NCBI GenBank assembly: GCA_016808115.1 | Contig: JAEQBH010000997.1 | Coordinates: 1-64,000, forward strand | Reading direction: 5' to 3' | Source: Tetrastigma voinierianum | Taxonomy: Eukaryota; Streptophyta; Magnoliopsida; Vitales; Vitaceae | Length of the DNA stretch: 64,000 nt | Shown here: positions 23,401-35,950 of the stretch, one piece after another | Position numbering within the stretch: the stretch's first letter is position 1 | How the letters are laid out: each line of letters begins with the position of its first letter | Notes under the pieces: model-generated | Told to the model about the DNA's origin: nothing | The model's input: the letters and a program-made list of their open reading frames with translations, nothing else | Database searches by the model: none | Translations under genes and position numbers: made by a program

Positions 23401-25093
23401 CATATTGATGCACATGATGACAGTCCTCTCATTTTATTACAATGTGGGCTCGAGAAAGATTCCTTATAGCACCTTTGGCGTTTACATTTTAAAACCCCAT
23501 TATGATGGTGCATTGCCACGCTTACCTTAGGCATGCTGTATTCATTTTAATTTTAAATATTATATAGACACATATATGCATAAATAAATAATATACAAAC
23601 TTATAATATATTTATTTTGTAAAGGAGGACAGCTTTAGACTATCATGACACCTATGCATGTGCTCCCCCAAAACAGGTATCTACTTGATTGACACATGCC
23701 AGAGTAGGTGAGAAACAAATACATTTTTTTTTTGTCTTTTTAAATAATTTTTACTTCAAATTTTACTAAATAATATGAGTTATTTTGACTTTTTTCCGTG
23801 ACATATGAGAGCCATATAATGGATCGAAGATGTCATCTCAAGACTAGATCGTTGTACTATTGCTTAATCCTATGGTTGATCAAATACCCCTTATTTGTTT
23901 CACATAGTGGAAAGGGTATAGACTCATCACTTTTGAGGCAATATGGACCTGATGTAATGTATACAACAATGCTTAATAATAAACCAAAATTACATAAATA
24001 TGATTCTGAGGGGGTCGATAAGATTTAGAATAGATTATTCATCATTACTATATTGAAAGACGGGAAGTTAGTGTAAATCATCTTGTTAGTGCTCATGTAG
24101 CATCCACTTCTTTTGGGTATAACCACCCATATATGATGTGGTATCGTACCATCACTCGCCTTTTTATTACTCCACATGAATCTTCATCAGAGATGCTAGT
24201 AATCTTTGTCATAATAGGTTTTTATTTGTTATTCAACTTTCTTTCATAATTTCTAAATATTTACATTTTCATTCTTAACTCTAATAGAATCTCATATTAT
24301 AACAAATATATCAATGGATGGCTCCACATACTCTAAATATTGGTCATCGTGATGAAATTCATCAATTATGTGCAACCACTTTAGAGGCAATACATGAGGC
24401 CGATAGGTTGCTTTTCCCCCACTCAAATGCTATTGATATAGAGAGACAATCATTAGATGAGGATTTAGAGACAAGAGGCGGTGGAGTACGAACTAGAGGT
24501 GGTGGGGTTCAAACTAGGGGTAGTGGGGTGAGGACTATAGGTGGTGGGGTGCGAACTAAAGGTGGTGGGGTGCGAACTAGAGGTGGTGGAGTGCAGATTG
24601 AAGGTGGTAGCATATGAACACATAGAGGAAATATTTCTCTTGATCACCACTTCCATATCGATGATACATCACTTCCATCCATTGATGAAGGGGTGATACA
24701 AGAAGATGTGGGGATATCATTCATCCAAGAGGTATTGTAGTTCATACCGGTGGATTTTATAATTATATTATTATATCAATGGTCCTAATTTTTATATACC
24801 TATGTCATCTACTATGGAGATGTTATCTACTCCACCTACAACACCACTCATTACTTTGTCACCATTCATTCCTATACCATTTGTTCAACAAGGAGATTAT
24901 CTAGTTCAAGATCAATGACATGTGCATGGGCAAGGGTGGGGGCGAGGACGAGGACGAGAACAAGGAAGAGGGTAAGAATATGGTGTAACCCTGGATGACC
25001 CCTCGAGTCAATTAGAGTTGGAAGAATGTCACCGATGCCCACAATGGATGAGGAAGTTGGCACACATTGATGCCTTTTATATCTCAAACTGAT
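20400..25093 (+). pseudogene. MULE transposase fused to a plant mobile domain
   Basis: Domains follow in the order expected for a MURA-type protein. The MuDR DNA-binding region is at about 20860-21095 (WAMKCKKW, then HGLFEI and GPHTC). The DDE transposase is at about 21180-21990, with DGTFLYGKYMG at 21450, ISDRH at 21632-21646 and CLRHVARNF at 21716. A SWIM zinc finger with CTCNKW lies at about 22240. A zinc-knuckle remnant, GHNSRKCPKR, is at 22545. From 22830 the gene continues into a plant mobile domain (GFYGAAKLGFIS, HTFHVSHKE, then TPMHV at about 23650 and a MWYRTITRLFI block near 24138). The tail has Arg-Gly repeats (24318-24617 and about 24930). Stops and shifts throughout make it a pseudogene. 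Such fusions are known in some plant MULEs. Intron positions are unresolved. Confidence 0.8.
24468..24612 (+). repeat. 21-bp tandem repeat coding for Arg/Gly heptads
   Basis: About seven copies of a 21-base unit encode RGGGVRT-like heptads in the longest open frame here (24318-24617). The repeat keeps frame. A second Arg/Gly-rich run lies at 24930-24975. RG repeats often bind nucleic acid, but that role is only inferred. Confidence 0.75.
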
Positions 25094-25302
25094 AAATCTT
25101 GCTTCTTGTTGTTTGTTAGATCATTTATACTTATATGCATGTTAACTTTTAATAGTCAAGTAGTTTGTTTATGCTAATGACATATGTTAATCTATATTTT
25201 GTTATTATTAGAGTTACTATCTACCATAATTTGCTCCACATTTTAGAGCTGTTAGTAAACCCAAAGGTTGTTACTTTTTATTACTTATTAGACTCATATA
25301 TT
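25094..25302 (+). other. MULE 3' internal spacer and first bases of the right arm
   Basis: No gene is seen. The last bases, CATATATT at 25295-25302, join in sequence with GGTTTGTTAATTT at 37379 to continue the right inverted repeat across the solo LTR insertion. ATATT at 25298-25302 is the left target duplication of that LTR. Confidence 0.65.
25298..25302. other. Target duplication ATATT (left) of the solo LTR
   Basis: Identical to 37374-37378 on the other side of the LTR. Removing the LTR and one copy restores the MULE arm. Confidence 0.8.
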
Positions 25303-26035
25303 TGAGACGCCCCAAAACCCGAGGGTCCGTATATTCAGATATCATGCTATGACACTCCAAAATCCCGGGGTCCGGTTGACAATTTATTAACCCGCAGAAT
25401 ATTCATGGTTGCCTTTTTGTATATTTTTCTTACAAATATACAAAATTTTATAATATTTTACAAGAGTTTGATGTACAACTCTTTTACTTGCCAAAGTATA
25501 TTAAAACTAGATTGTTCTATTATATTGTACAAAAATACTTCTCAAGGCCACAACCCGGCCTTCTTCGTACTAAAGGCCTCAAAGGAGCGCCGTCTTCTCG
25601 TGTACCTGAAATGGTGGTCCCATGACGGGGTGAGCAAAACCAAGTAGATATGTCTCCTACCAAGGCCACTCCCTACCTAAGAGCAACATGCAATGCCAAT
25701 ACATACAATCACACGCATTCAAGTACCTATACTCTATTGTACCTGAATGTCTACATGTCATGAATGCAATATGCCCCTCATGACTCAAGTCTTAAGTCTT
25801 CACTGACTCCCTCACACCTGCATATACCAATTAGGAAATCGTCAAGGCGTCCCGCCTCGACCATTTTTCCAAACAAGCTTTTTGTTTTGTAATTCTAGAC
25901 ATCGATACCCCCAAAGGCCTACTTATTTCACCAAGATCGTGGTGTTATGTACATGGTTAATTAATTTGCTCACCCAGATTGCAGACGCTTATACAACATT
26001 TTTTATGGGCTTTCACCGATGGTTTCATGTCTAAA

Positions 26036-26480
26036 CACTACAACAAATTATAAAATTAGCTACGAAATTTTTTGGTACGAAAATGATTTCGTCCACAAAT
26101 ATACATAATTGTGAACGAAACATAAAATTTGTTTGCAAAAATGAAGCGCCATATTTTTTGGCCTCCCGCTTAGAATTTTAGGGTCGTACACCTATGAAAA
26201 TATTCCGGGGATGTTTTTTAACTCTTTTTGTGGATGAATTATTTTGTATTTAAAGTTACGACTTTAAGTCGACTACATATCAATATTCGTCCCCAGAAGG
26301 CCAAAATCATTGTAGGACAATTTTAAATGTCTTAGTAGAATTACAACTTATTATGGATGAACTGTCATATATGATAAAATTGAACTTGTAAATAAACCTC
26401 ATTCTCCGGGACGAAACAAACATCATTTTTATCTCAACTTAGAAATATCAAACTCTCATACCTTCTACCAACAAACCGTC
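26036..26480 (+). repeat. CACTA left terminal and subterminal repeats
   Basis: After the 13-bp terminal repeat come scattered copies of a motif like TTTCGTCCACAAAT and its inverse GGACGAA(A). In CACTA elements such subterminal repeats are bound by the TNPA-type protein. The same motif family fills the right end. Confidence 0.75.
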
Positions 26481-28140
26481 TCGTGTTCTAAATCGCAAAC
26501 CCACTCCTTCCTTCAAAATCTAAATCAGTAAACCGTCCTGGTGTTCTACCAACAAAAACATCATTAATAATTCTTATAAATTGAAGTGACCATCACCTGG
26601 TTTTGTTTTATCGACTTGATCTCGTATGAACTTTATGCTTGATTTGCTGGTCGGGTTGATGCTTTTTTATTTAATCATGGTCATTTGATTTGTGTTGGCT
26701 GCCAACAAAGCTCGGGAAACTAAATGATTAGCTTTTTGAGTTTTCGTTTTCATTTTCGATTTCGAATGAATGGTGAGATGAGGCAAAGAGTTGTCTTAGG
26801 AACAACTCTGTTGAGGTTTTTAGGTGCCGAAGTTTATAATGAAGTAAAAATTGGAAAAAAATTGGTGCCTTATTCATTAATCAGAGCCGATGACCATAAA
26901 AAAAAAAAAAAAATCAGAGTCTATGACAACTTTGATTAATCAGAGCAGAAACTATCAAGTCAAAGATGTGATTTTGGCTTTTGTCTTTTTAATCATGCTG
27001 TAAACAATAATGCTCAACCTTACTAGGCATAACGTCTAAAGCATGGCTCGAAGGCCATGTCTTTTGGTTTCATTTCTAGACCAAGGAGTTTGTTGGTTAG
27101 TTTACTCCATCTACTGAACACATGTAGCTACCAAATGAATTCATTTGATCATTCCGGCTATGCTCCAATTGTGGTGAACTTGTGATAAGGCACTAATCTC
27201 AGCTTACTTGGTTTCAAAAAATTCTGGTTTGATCATCATTCCATGGATATCCTATAGCTTGTTGACACTCTCGATATAACTTTTCAAATTTAATTTCTAA
27301 CCCATCAATGTCATTATCATGTATTCTATCTAAAATAATTTAGAGAAATGGAAAGGTTTATAAACATTCATTTATGGTTAATATTGTTTATTAATTTACG
27401 TGCCTTGGAGAGAATCGAGGACCAAGGACCACATAATTAGGCCATGAGGACCTTAAGCTATTGTAAACAACCCACAAAATGGACGTTGAAGTAACCACCA
27501 AATAAACTACTCATTTTAAAAGAAATTTAAAAGAATGGATATACATGGTCTTCCCATTGATTTGTGTTAAATAAACTACTCATTTTGTTGATGCAAGCTA
27601 ATATCATTATTTTTATTGTTGTTCAATAATCTAGACTATGCTTTTTCATCTTTATTTTCCTTTTTAATTTGGTGTTTCTTTTCCTCGAGTATCTTTTCTC
27701 TATCGCAAATCCTTTTTGTTCTCATTTAAGTTGCCGAAATTTCAACCTAACTAAAATGATAGAAGTGAATCAATTAATGTAAAACAAAGCCTTGTGCAAT
27801 GTTAGTGCTTGGTTATCATTATTAGCTAGCTTTTAAAGCTCATATACCGTTTTTACTTATTTATTTATTTTATTGATCGCTAGTTGTGCAGGCACACTGG
27901 TTGTGACAATTAGCCGCTACGCTGAGAAAGCCATCCATCTCACAATATGTATCAATGTTTATTTTATAAAATTTATAGTTTTTTTTTGCAATGTTCATTT
28001 TTTAGCTAAAATTTTATATTTTTCATTATATGCATGTCATTTTAGTTTATAGCATCACTGTTTAAGTACACTCTTAAAGTAGCAAAGAATATGAATATTT
28101 GTCTCAATTATGATTTATTGCTCATAAATTTTTTTCTATT
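26480..28140 (+). other. CACTA 5' noncoding region
   Basis: About 1.6 kb, A/T-rich, with an A-run at 26900. Short open frames show no family signature. In this element class this stretch holds the promoter and leader of the transposase gene. I see nothing more specific. Confidence 0.45.
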
Positions 28141-31100
28141 ACACAAATGTAACATGGATAAAACTCTGGATGACAGAAAAATGGTTGCCTAGACGTGTGG
28201 GAAGAGTTCGCCTTTTATGAAATTTCAGGAAGATAATCTCTGCAAATTGCAGTTAGATGTCCATGCATAGATTGCTCAATTCATATGTTTGGAGCCAAGA
28301 TATAGTTTTTTGATCATCTAATCAAGGGCATTGATGGATTTACACTCGTTGGATATTTCATGGGGAAAATCTAATTATAATGTCGAGCAAAGGATCATTC
28401 TAATAATCAATCGTGAGGTTATTGGCGATGGAGTTCACCAAATGATGAGATAGAAGATGATGGATCCAAGAGATGTTAGATGACTATGAAAATTACATAG
28501 GTAATGGCTTAGGTAATATTGAAGATGATGTCACGTTAACCGCACACAAGAAAAGTTTTTGATGAATTGTTGAAGGAAACTCAACAAGAATTTATATTCG
28601 GTCAGTCTAAATTTCTAAATTGTCTTTCATAGTTAAATTACTTCACTTAAAGTATATAACAAATGGAGCAATAAGTCTTTGACATGCTGCTTGATTTGCT
28701 TCAAATATGTTACCTCTTAATGGTGGACTCTCCCAAATCTCACTACGAGGTCGAAAGATGTTAAATGATTCGATCAGTATATATCTATTCATGTCAGAAG
28801 TATGATCAGGCACTATTTTGGAAAAAAGTTTGAGCAATGTGAACAATGTCCTACATGTGGTACTTCTAGATGGAAAATTGATGATGGTAGTTGCAGAAGA
28901 TCCTACTACAAGATATTATGCCTATTTTCCTTTAAAGCCTAGGCTTCAAAGACTATTTTTGTCTAGTAAAATTGTTGTAGATATGAGATGGCATAAGGAA
29001 AAGAGAGTTAATGATGAAAATTTTTTAAGGCATCCTGCTGATGGTAAAACATGGAAAGATTTTGATAAGGGAATTTCATTGCTTTCCAAGACTGTAATGT
29101 TCCCGCTTGGCCTAGCAACCGATGGTTTTAACCATCTGGGAATATGAGTAATTTATAGTATGTGGGCCTCGTAATTTTTTACCCGTATAATTTTCCTCTC
29201 GAAATGTATGAAAAAAGAATTCTCTATTATGTCATCGCTATTCCAGACCTATTTCACCCCGGAAAGGACATTGATGTATACCGCAAACTTTTAGTGGATT
29301 TAGTTAAAAGAATTATGGGAAATTGTGTCAAGACATATGATGCATTAAAGGGGGAAAATTTTCAAATGCTAGCCACTTTTAAAGGACCATAAATGATTTT
29401 TCCAAAATTTTACGTATGATGTCCGCTTGGTCAACCAAAGGATACAAGGGTTTGTCCTACTTATAACAAAAGATATATGTTCCCTGATTAAGGATAAAAT
29501 TTGTTATATAGACACCGCTGCTTTTACCTTCAAATCATAGCTGTCATAAAAGCAAGAAATTTAATGGTAAGATGTAATTATGGAGTAGCACCAATAGAGT
29601 TATCTGGTGATGATATTTTGCTTCAACTAGAAAATTTGAATGATGTAAAGTTTGGAAAACATCCTAGTAGCAAAGAAAACGTTCCCCCAATGAGTTGAAT
29701 TGGACCAAAAAAAGCATTTTTTATTTACCTTATTGGCATAGATTAAAATCGAGGCATTAACTTGGATGTAATGCATATTCAAAAGAATATTCGTGGATAG
29801 CATTTTGGGAACATTATTGAATATCGGTGTAAAACAAAGGACACATTCAAAGCAAGGCAAGATTTAAGACATGAACATAAGAAAGGAGTTGCATCTATAA
29901 AGAGAAGTGATGGCAAATTTGTAATGCCAAAGAAAGATGTTATACTTATCTAAGGCCGAGAGGCAAGGGTTTTGTTAATTTAAAATCAGGAAGTTTCCTG
30001 GATGGGTATGTTTCCAAACATCTCTAGGTGTGGCATCGATAAATGATGGCAAGATCGTGGTCAAGAGTCATGATCGCTGGCGTTCTTCGCAACGATTACC
30101 CTATCGCAGATCAGGATACCTAAAGAAGGAGGTGTCTGATGCCTTAACAGAGTTGGGACATTTTTTCAAACAACTTTGTTGCAAGACTTTAAAAGTAGAA
30201 GAAGTAGAGAAAATGAAGTCTGACATAGTTGTAATTCTTTGCAAGCTGGAAATGATCTTTCCATCAAATTTTCGACATAATGGTGCATTCGCAATCCATT
30301 TTGCCAAATGAGGCACTGGCTTGGTGGTCCAAATTAAAATAGATGGATGTTTCACATTGAACTGCAGATACTGACTTTACAAAGTGTGTTCTTTTTAATG
30401 ACTTAGAATAATTTACAGATTGTAACTTTGAATATGTTTTTGTAGAGAATTAGGTGATTATAAGCGTAATGTTCGAAACAAGGCTCGTCCTGAGGGCTCA
30501 ATTGCTAAGAGTTATATCGTAATTGAATGCTTAGCTTTTTGTTCAATGTACTTTCGTGGAATTGAAACTCAATTTAATAGAGAAGAAAGGAATAATGATA
30601 TAGCAGAGGATGGTGGATTGTCTATTTTCCCGTAAACATGTAATTGCTGGAGAAGCTAAATATGTCGATCAAAGAGGATTTGAAAAGAGCGCATTGGTAT
30701 ATTCTAAGTACTCAGCCAAGTAGAACCATATGCGTGAAGTGTTACTTGACATTTCTAATGATTACGTATAGTGTTTTCCAATATATGATTAATGACAATG
30801 TTATTTTTAGAGCACACATGGAACAACTTGTGCAAGACAATCCATTGAATGTAAAGAGCAGACACAAAGCTGAATTTCCTTTATGGTTTAAGAAAAAGTG
30901 TTAATGAAACACACTGCTTATATACACAATATAGGTATAGATTCAGCTATACAACATTCACCGTTTTTTTTTTTTTTTTTTTTTTTTGTGATGATGCATT
31001 TATACAATAATCATTCAATTATAAGCTATGTAAGCATTATATGCTTTAAAGAGGACTGATGTTGAAGTTAAGAAATACAACTCTTGTATTGTCACGTGGG

Positions 31101-31700
31101 AGTTAGGTTTCATACCAAGGATCGGAGAAGTCTACGTAAGACCCAAAATAGTGGGTCAGTAGTCTGAGGGAATCATGGTGATAATGTTATTGATTTTTAT
31201 GGGAAGCAGACTCGATATTTTTGAGTTAAATTATTTAACACAAAGACTCCGGCAGCTTTTCAAATGTGAGTGGTCTGACCAAAGAGAGAAACTAGTATAC
31301 ATATAGATGGCGACATTATTAGCGCCAATGTTACTGCATTTTTGTATGAAAATGATTCATATGTACCGCCGCTGCCAAACAGATTTTTATGTCAATGACA
31401 CAAAGTCAAAGACCATGAGTTGTGCAAAAGTTTCAAAGATAGACATGTATTTGATGTTCGAATGCAAATGATTCCATGGATATTTCCAATGATGAAGTGT
31501 ATCAAGATGAATTATAAGAGCAAGTGAATGTTCATTGCGTCGTTCAAGAAATGGATTTATTGCTAAGAGATGATATGGGATCCGAAATTTTAGACAATAA
31601 TATAATTGAGAACAATATAAGAACTCGAATTTATTAATGAGGAGGAAGAAGACATTTTAGAAGAGACATAGTGAAGAAGAAGGGGTTGAATTTATTAGGT
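28140..31700 (+). pseudogene. CACTA transposase remnant (TNP2 type)
   Basis: N-terminal transposase-associated zinc-region remnants are at 28150-28390. The TNP2 core runs from about 28815: a CPTCGTSRWK run near 28848, FPLKPRLQRLF (28929-28961), MRWHKEKRVNDE (28984-29019), FLRHPADGKTW (29023-29055), GKDIDVYRKLL (29263-29295), VKTYDALKGENFQM (29327-29368), SGDDILLQLENLNDVKFGKH (29604-29663). A following domain (DUF4218 type) has GYLKKEVSDALTELGHFFKQ (30114-30173) and a third (DUF4216 type) is at about 31020-31470. The protein would bind and cut the CACTA ends. Stops and frame changes, roughly one per 100-300 bp, show it is inactive, but the order of domains is complete. Confidence 0.9.
30965..30988. 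repeat. Poly-T tract
   Basis: A run of about 24 T within the transposase remnant, likely an intron or a later expansion. Its length is unreliable in sequencing. Confidence 0.8.
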
Positions 31701-31836
31701 GATGAAGATATGGATGTTAGGTCTTAATACTCTTTTCCATTTCATGTAATTTAATTTGTACATGCTTTAAGTTGTTTCTTTCATAAAGTTGTAGTTATGC
31801 TTAATATGCAAAAGAGTTAAGTCTCATTTTCATTGT

Positions 31837-34640
31837 TTGACTGTAATAGGTGTTGAGACAAAAATGGTTTCAGTGCTACGTCGTCGCAAGAAGTTTGTTG
31901 CTGGAACAAGTAGTACTCCTTTAGATGCATCCACAGGCTGCACTTCACCTTCGGTCAACAATATTCCATTGCTTGAATCACTTGAGTCGGCTCCTCCAAT
32001 TAGGCCATCTAATTCAAAACTTCAAACAGAGTCCAGTCGACCTAATCCAAGTAGTAGTGCAGGTTAGAAGTAATCTATCCATTGAATTTATCAAGCTGTA
32101 TGCTATTTTTTCAATAAATCATTGACAACAAAAGTGACCTATCCATTAAATTTATTGTATAGCTTCAATAGAAACTAGAGCCAAACGAGGTCGCACCCGA
32201 GGCAAAGGATTGAGAAAAATGAACAAAGCAAATGTGCAAGAATAAAATAGACTATCTATGCGTAAAAGGAAGGCCAAATTCACTGCAGTTCAATCTCCAA
32301 GAAAGCCAAATAAGTCAGATTCATATTCAGTGAGTGCATACCTGTGCCAACAAAATGGCTTGATATGGAGGAGGATAATGTTAATCTTGCAATGGATCAT
32401 TTGGAAGTAAGTGAAAATATATCTCTTTATTTGCAATTGACATCATTTAGAAATCCAGAGGTTTCAATTGTGCTGCTAGAAGAAGTAGGTATATCATTAG
32501 TATGTGGGTTGTGGATTCATTATCAATTCTAAAATTATTGACATCTAGAGCAGTTCTTCATCTTCTTGCTCCTAAAACTCACACTTGGAAGCATCTATAA
32601 ATAACTCGTGTTTACTAATATGCTTATGGTACTTTGTCGGCCTAAATAAGCCGCGACAATTTTCTTCTTCAATTAAATGTTTGATTGTCAAGGTGAAGTT
32701 TATTGATGCTGGTATATTATACATGATAATGAATTGTACATTCTTTTTCATGCTGTTGGAATACTTTCATGGCTACCTTTTTCACCTACTGTCCTTATTC
32801 ATGGATGTTTGTGTTATGTAGAAAAAATGTTATCATAATTTGCCAAGTCAACAACTTTTCTTGGTACATTTGTTCTCACTAGTTCATAATTTTCCAAGTT
32901 AATAGTATTGCATGTGGAGGATATGTCTCAAACTTTTATCATTGATATTGATAATCAAGTATTTCTTAACCCTTGTAAAAACATTAAGAAGGATCGGGGT
33001 ATTAAAATGATGGCATATTCACCTTTTCTACTTCTAAAAGCAAAGTAGTCAATATTTTTTAAATTGCACCAAATTGGAATTTAAAATATATAGTAACTCA
33101 TGTTATATTATAACAATGTCTTATCATTTTCATTGTGATTTAGTAGCTACTTGATATTCAATTTCTTTTTCTCATGAATACCTTCCATTTTGATCACTTG
33201 TTTTTAAGATATTGATTTATTGTGAAGTCATATGTAGAAATCCATGTGATGCTGAACAGCGTAAAAGAATTAAAGCTATGTATTAAACAAGGAAATTATG
33301 TTGAAGTTCAAAATTTTCAAATTGTTTTCCTAGAAGTAAAGAAGTAAAGAAGTTAAGGATAGCCAACTGTGGTATTTTTCGGGTTCACCAATCACACAAG
33401 AGTGCTTTATTTTATTTTGAGAATCTTAGTGTAGTTTGCTTTTATCGAATGGCTCTTTCTTTCTTTTTAAAATAAGTGACAATATGTAAACCTTGGAATT
33501 GCACTTCTAATATGTTTTATCATAATTTACCAATTTCATTTACTTTACATGTTTCTTATCTATATTTATCACTATTCTTCAAAAAATGGATTCACAGATG
33601 TAGTTAGATATTGTTGATGGAGAAGACGATGACATAATTGATAAGATTCAACAAATTTTGAAACACCGATCTCGAAATGCACGGTATACTTTGCATAAGC
33701 ATTTTAATAAGTTGATTCGCTTGAGGATGCAGCAAACAAGCCAAACTTTGAGAATTTGACTCAAGATAATTGAAAACTCTTTGCACATATTGGGATGATC
33801 TCTATTGTTAAGGTATATTATCAAATGTTAATCTATTAATTAGTTAATGGATATCACTTTGGAACGTTATTGATGCAATTAATCATTGTAGGCAAATGTG
33901 CCCAAAATGCTACCAACCTAAGTAGCTAAACATGTATCACAATCAAGGATCACCGCTTTTGCGTTGTTCGAAATGAAATCAGATGTTGGGAAATTAAGAA
34001 ACTTTTAGTTTCTAATTGTTTGAATTAGTGACTTTATCTTGACTTGTTATTTTATGGATTAGAGGAGAAATTACTTGATGGGGAAGAGTGTGGATCGAAT
34101 TTCTTTACAAGTTCACATTTTAAAGAAGGAAAAGGATGGTCGACTCCAGTGGCAGAGTCAAAATATGTAAGTGTAATTGTTATGCTATATATTCTAACTC
34201 TAAGTCATGATTTACATATTAATCTTCATATTAATATTCTAAAATTTTAGAAGGAAATGATGGAACTGTTAGAGAAATCTAAAGAAGAAGGAAATGCTTT
34301 AAGTCCCGATGAAATCTATACTGTTTTTGAATCCAGATCTAGCTACATCAGTGTCTTGATATACTCAAACCAAAAGGAAAAGGATTCAACCTAAAATGCC
34401 AAATACAAAGCTTGAGGAAAACCTTAAAGAGAAAGATGTGGAGATAGATAAATTGGTTGATAGAGTAGATTATTTGACTAGTCGTTTGGAAAATCAAGAG
34501 AGAGTTTGGGATGATCGCTTGGCAAATTAAGAAAAAATTTGGGAGGCTCACTTTGAACGCCAAGAGAAGATGTTTGATATGTTTCTCGCTACAAATGGTC
34601 GTCCACCAACTCATATTTCTTAGAAAGATTTGGTAAGGAA
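31837..34640 (+). pseudogene. Second CACTA gene (TNPA-like / plant transposase family), multi-exon
   Basis: Possible exons are at about 31849-32064, 32160-32540, 33598-33810, 33890-34005, 34060-34166 and 34251-34622. Several are bordered by plausible AG acceptors (CACAG at 33598, TTGTAG at 33891, GGATTAG at 34061, TTTTAG at 34250) and one good donor (GTAAGT at 34168). The last exon codes a charged coiled-coil, with LTSRLENQERVWDDRL near 34477, ending NGRPPTHIS. This layout fits the second gene of plant En/Spm elements, whose product binds subterminal repeats. Stops are visible, for example just after the 33598 acceptor and at 34528, so it is probably dead. Family assignment rests on position and the coiled-coil tail. 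Confidence 0.55.
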
Positions 34641-35040
34641 AATGATTCAATTTTTACTTCCTAAAGTTTACTTTCTAATTGGCTTATTATTACGATATGT
34701 TCTTTGGTTTCCATTATAAAAAGTGTGAAGAGAAAGATGCAATTCCACTAGCTAGTTGATTGTTTAGTCTTTTTTGGGTTTTGGATTTGGGCATATGAAT
34801 TTAACATAGAACATGTTAAGTAGATGGTATAATATAATATTTTATGTTCTTGTTATGTTAAATACTTAATTTATTAATGTCATGGGTACTATACATGGAT
34901 TATATTTTTAATCACAACATTATGTTTTATGACAATATTTTTATAAATTTTATTTTAGATGTTATTAATAAAATTGCTTATATAATTGATATAATAAGAT
35001 ATAAAATTTTATTTGTATATAATAGTAAACAAAAGAATTG
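34640..35040 (+). other. CACTA 3' noncoding region
   Basis: About 400 A/T-rich bases between the second gene and the right subterminal repeats. Nothing recognisable is seen in it. Confidence 0.5.
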
Positions 35041-35659
35041 AGGTAGTGAAAATTTTTCCATACTAATTGTGGACGAAACAAATTTCATCCACAATTAACA
35101 ATAATCAACCCTTTGTAGACAAAATGATATTTGTCTCAATTATGATCATTTAACACTTTGTAGACGAAATGGTATTTGTCACCAATTCTGATCATTCAAA
35201 CCTTTGTGGACAAAATGTTATTTCCTATTACCACTCGATCACAAAATTTCATGGATGAAAAAGTTTTCGTCTCCAATTCTTACCCTTTGTGGACGAAATA
35301 GTTTTCGTCTTTAATTCTAATTGAATCGTGGACCAAAAATTTTCGTCCCTAAAAATGGTCCGTTTAACTTTGAACATCCAACCTCAGGGAGAAATATCCT
35401 TTATAGACCTAATAGTTATTAATGTGAAGGACAAACAATTCCTCGTCAGCAGATATATGGGACCTATCAGGATCTAGTTTTTATTTTCATTCCACAATCA
35501 TATAATATTTAGGGACGGTTTCATTATTTCGTCCACAATTATCTTTACCGACGAGGCTTTAGAGACGTTTTATTTTTCATCCACAATTATCTTTATGGAA
35601 GAAATTGGTACATTTGTGGACGAAAGTTTTTGTCCAGAATTCCATTATTTGTTGTAGTG
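35040..35659 (+). repeat. CACTA right subterminal repeats and terminal repeat
   Basis: At least ten copies of motifs like TTTGTGGACGAAA and its inverse lie in 600 bases, in both orientations, ending in the terminal repeat ATTTGTTGTAGTG. The density is higher than at the left end. Confidence 0.82.
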
Positions 35660-35791
35660 AAACCATATACCAGGTTTTTCACCCGAGGGGGTGTCTATCC
35701 CTACTTGCTTCACCTATTTACACATGTAATTTTCATGCCATGCAACCGTGAGCCTCAATTTGGACGTTGTCACATTTTACGGAGCTCACCA

Positions 35792-35950
35792 TTGAACACC
35801 AAACACAGTGTCAATTAACCATGTCTTCACGACAAACATCGAACACCAACACAGTGTCGATTTACCATGCCCTCACGACATACATCAAACACTAAACATA
35901 GTGTCGATTTACCATGGTTGAACACCGAACACAGTGTCAACCCTAACCAT
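35792..35950 (+). repeat. Minisatellite in the solo LTR (about 47-bp unit)
   Basis: About three and a half units share GAACACCAAACACAGTGTC followed by a TTTACCATG-like stretch. Units differ by small changes, so the array is not recent. Confidence 0.7.

Larger units (their letters stand above)
26036..35659 (+). mobile_element. CACTA (En/Spm) transposon, 9.6 kb
   Basis: The element begins CACTACAACAAAT and ends with its exact inverse, a perfect 13-bp terminal inverted repeat. It is flanked by AAA on both sides, the 3-bp duplication expected for CACTA elements. Subterminal regions carry many GGACGAAA-type repeats. The interior encodes a TNP2 transposase remnant and a second, multi-exon gene, both plus strand. 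It lies inside a solo LTR, so it inserted after that LTR or its parent. Confidence 0.92.

Noticed and set aside
24468..24612. CRISPR-like regular repeats
   Set aside because: The repeats are directly adjacent 21-bp units without spacers, in frame, in a plant transposon gene.
26724..26939. 71-residue open frame near the CACTA start
   Set aside because: It contains an A-run translated as poly-Lys and shows no similarity to transposase parts.
35792..35950. CRISPR-like repeats of about 47 bp
   Set aside because: No spacers between units; it is a decayed minisatellite within an LTR.
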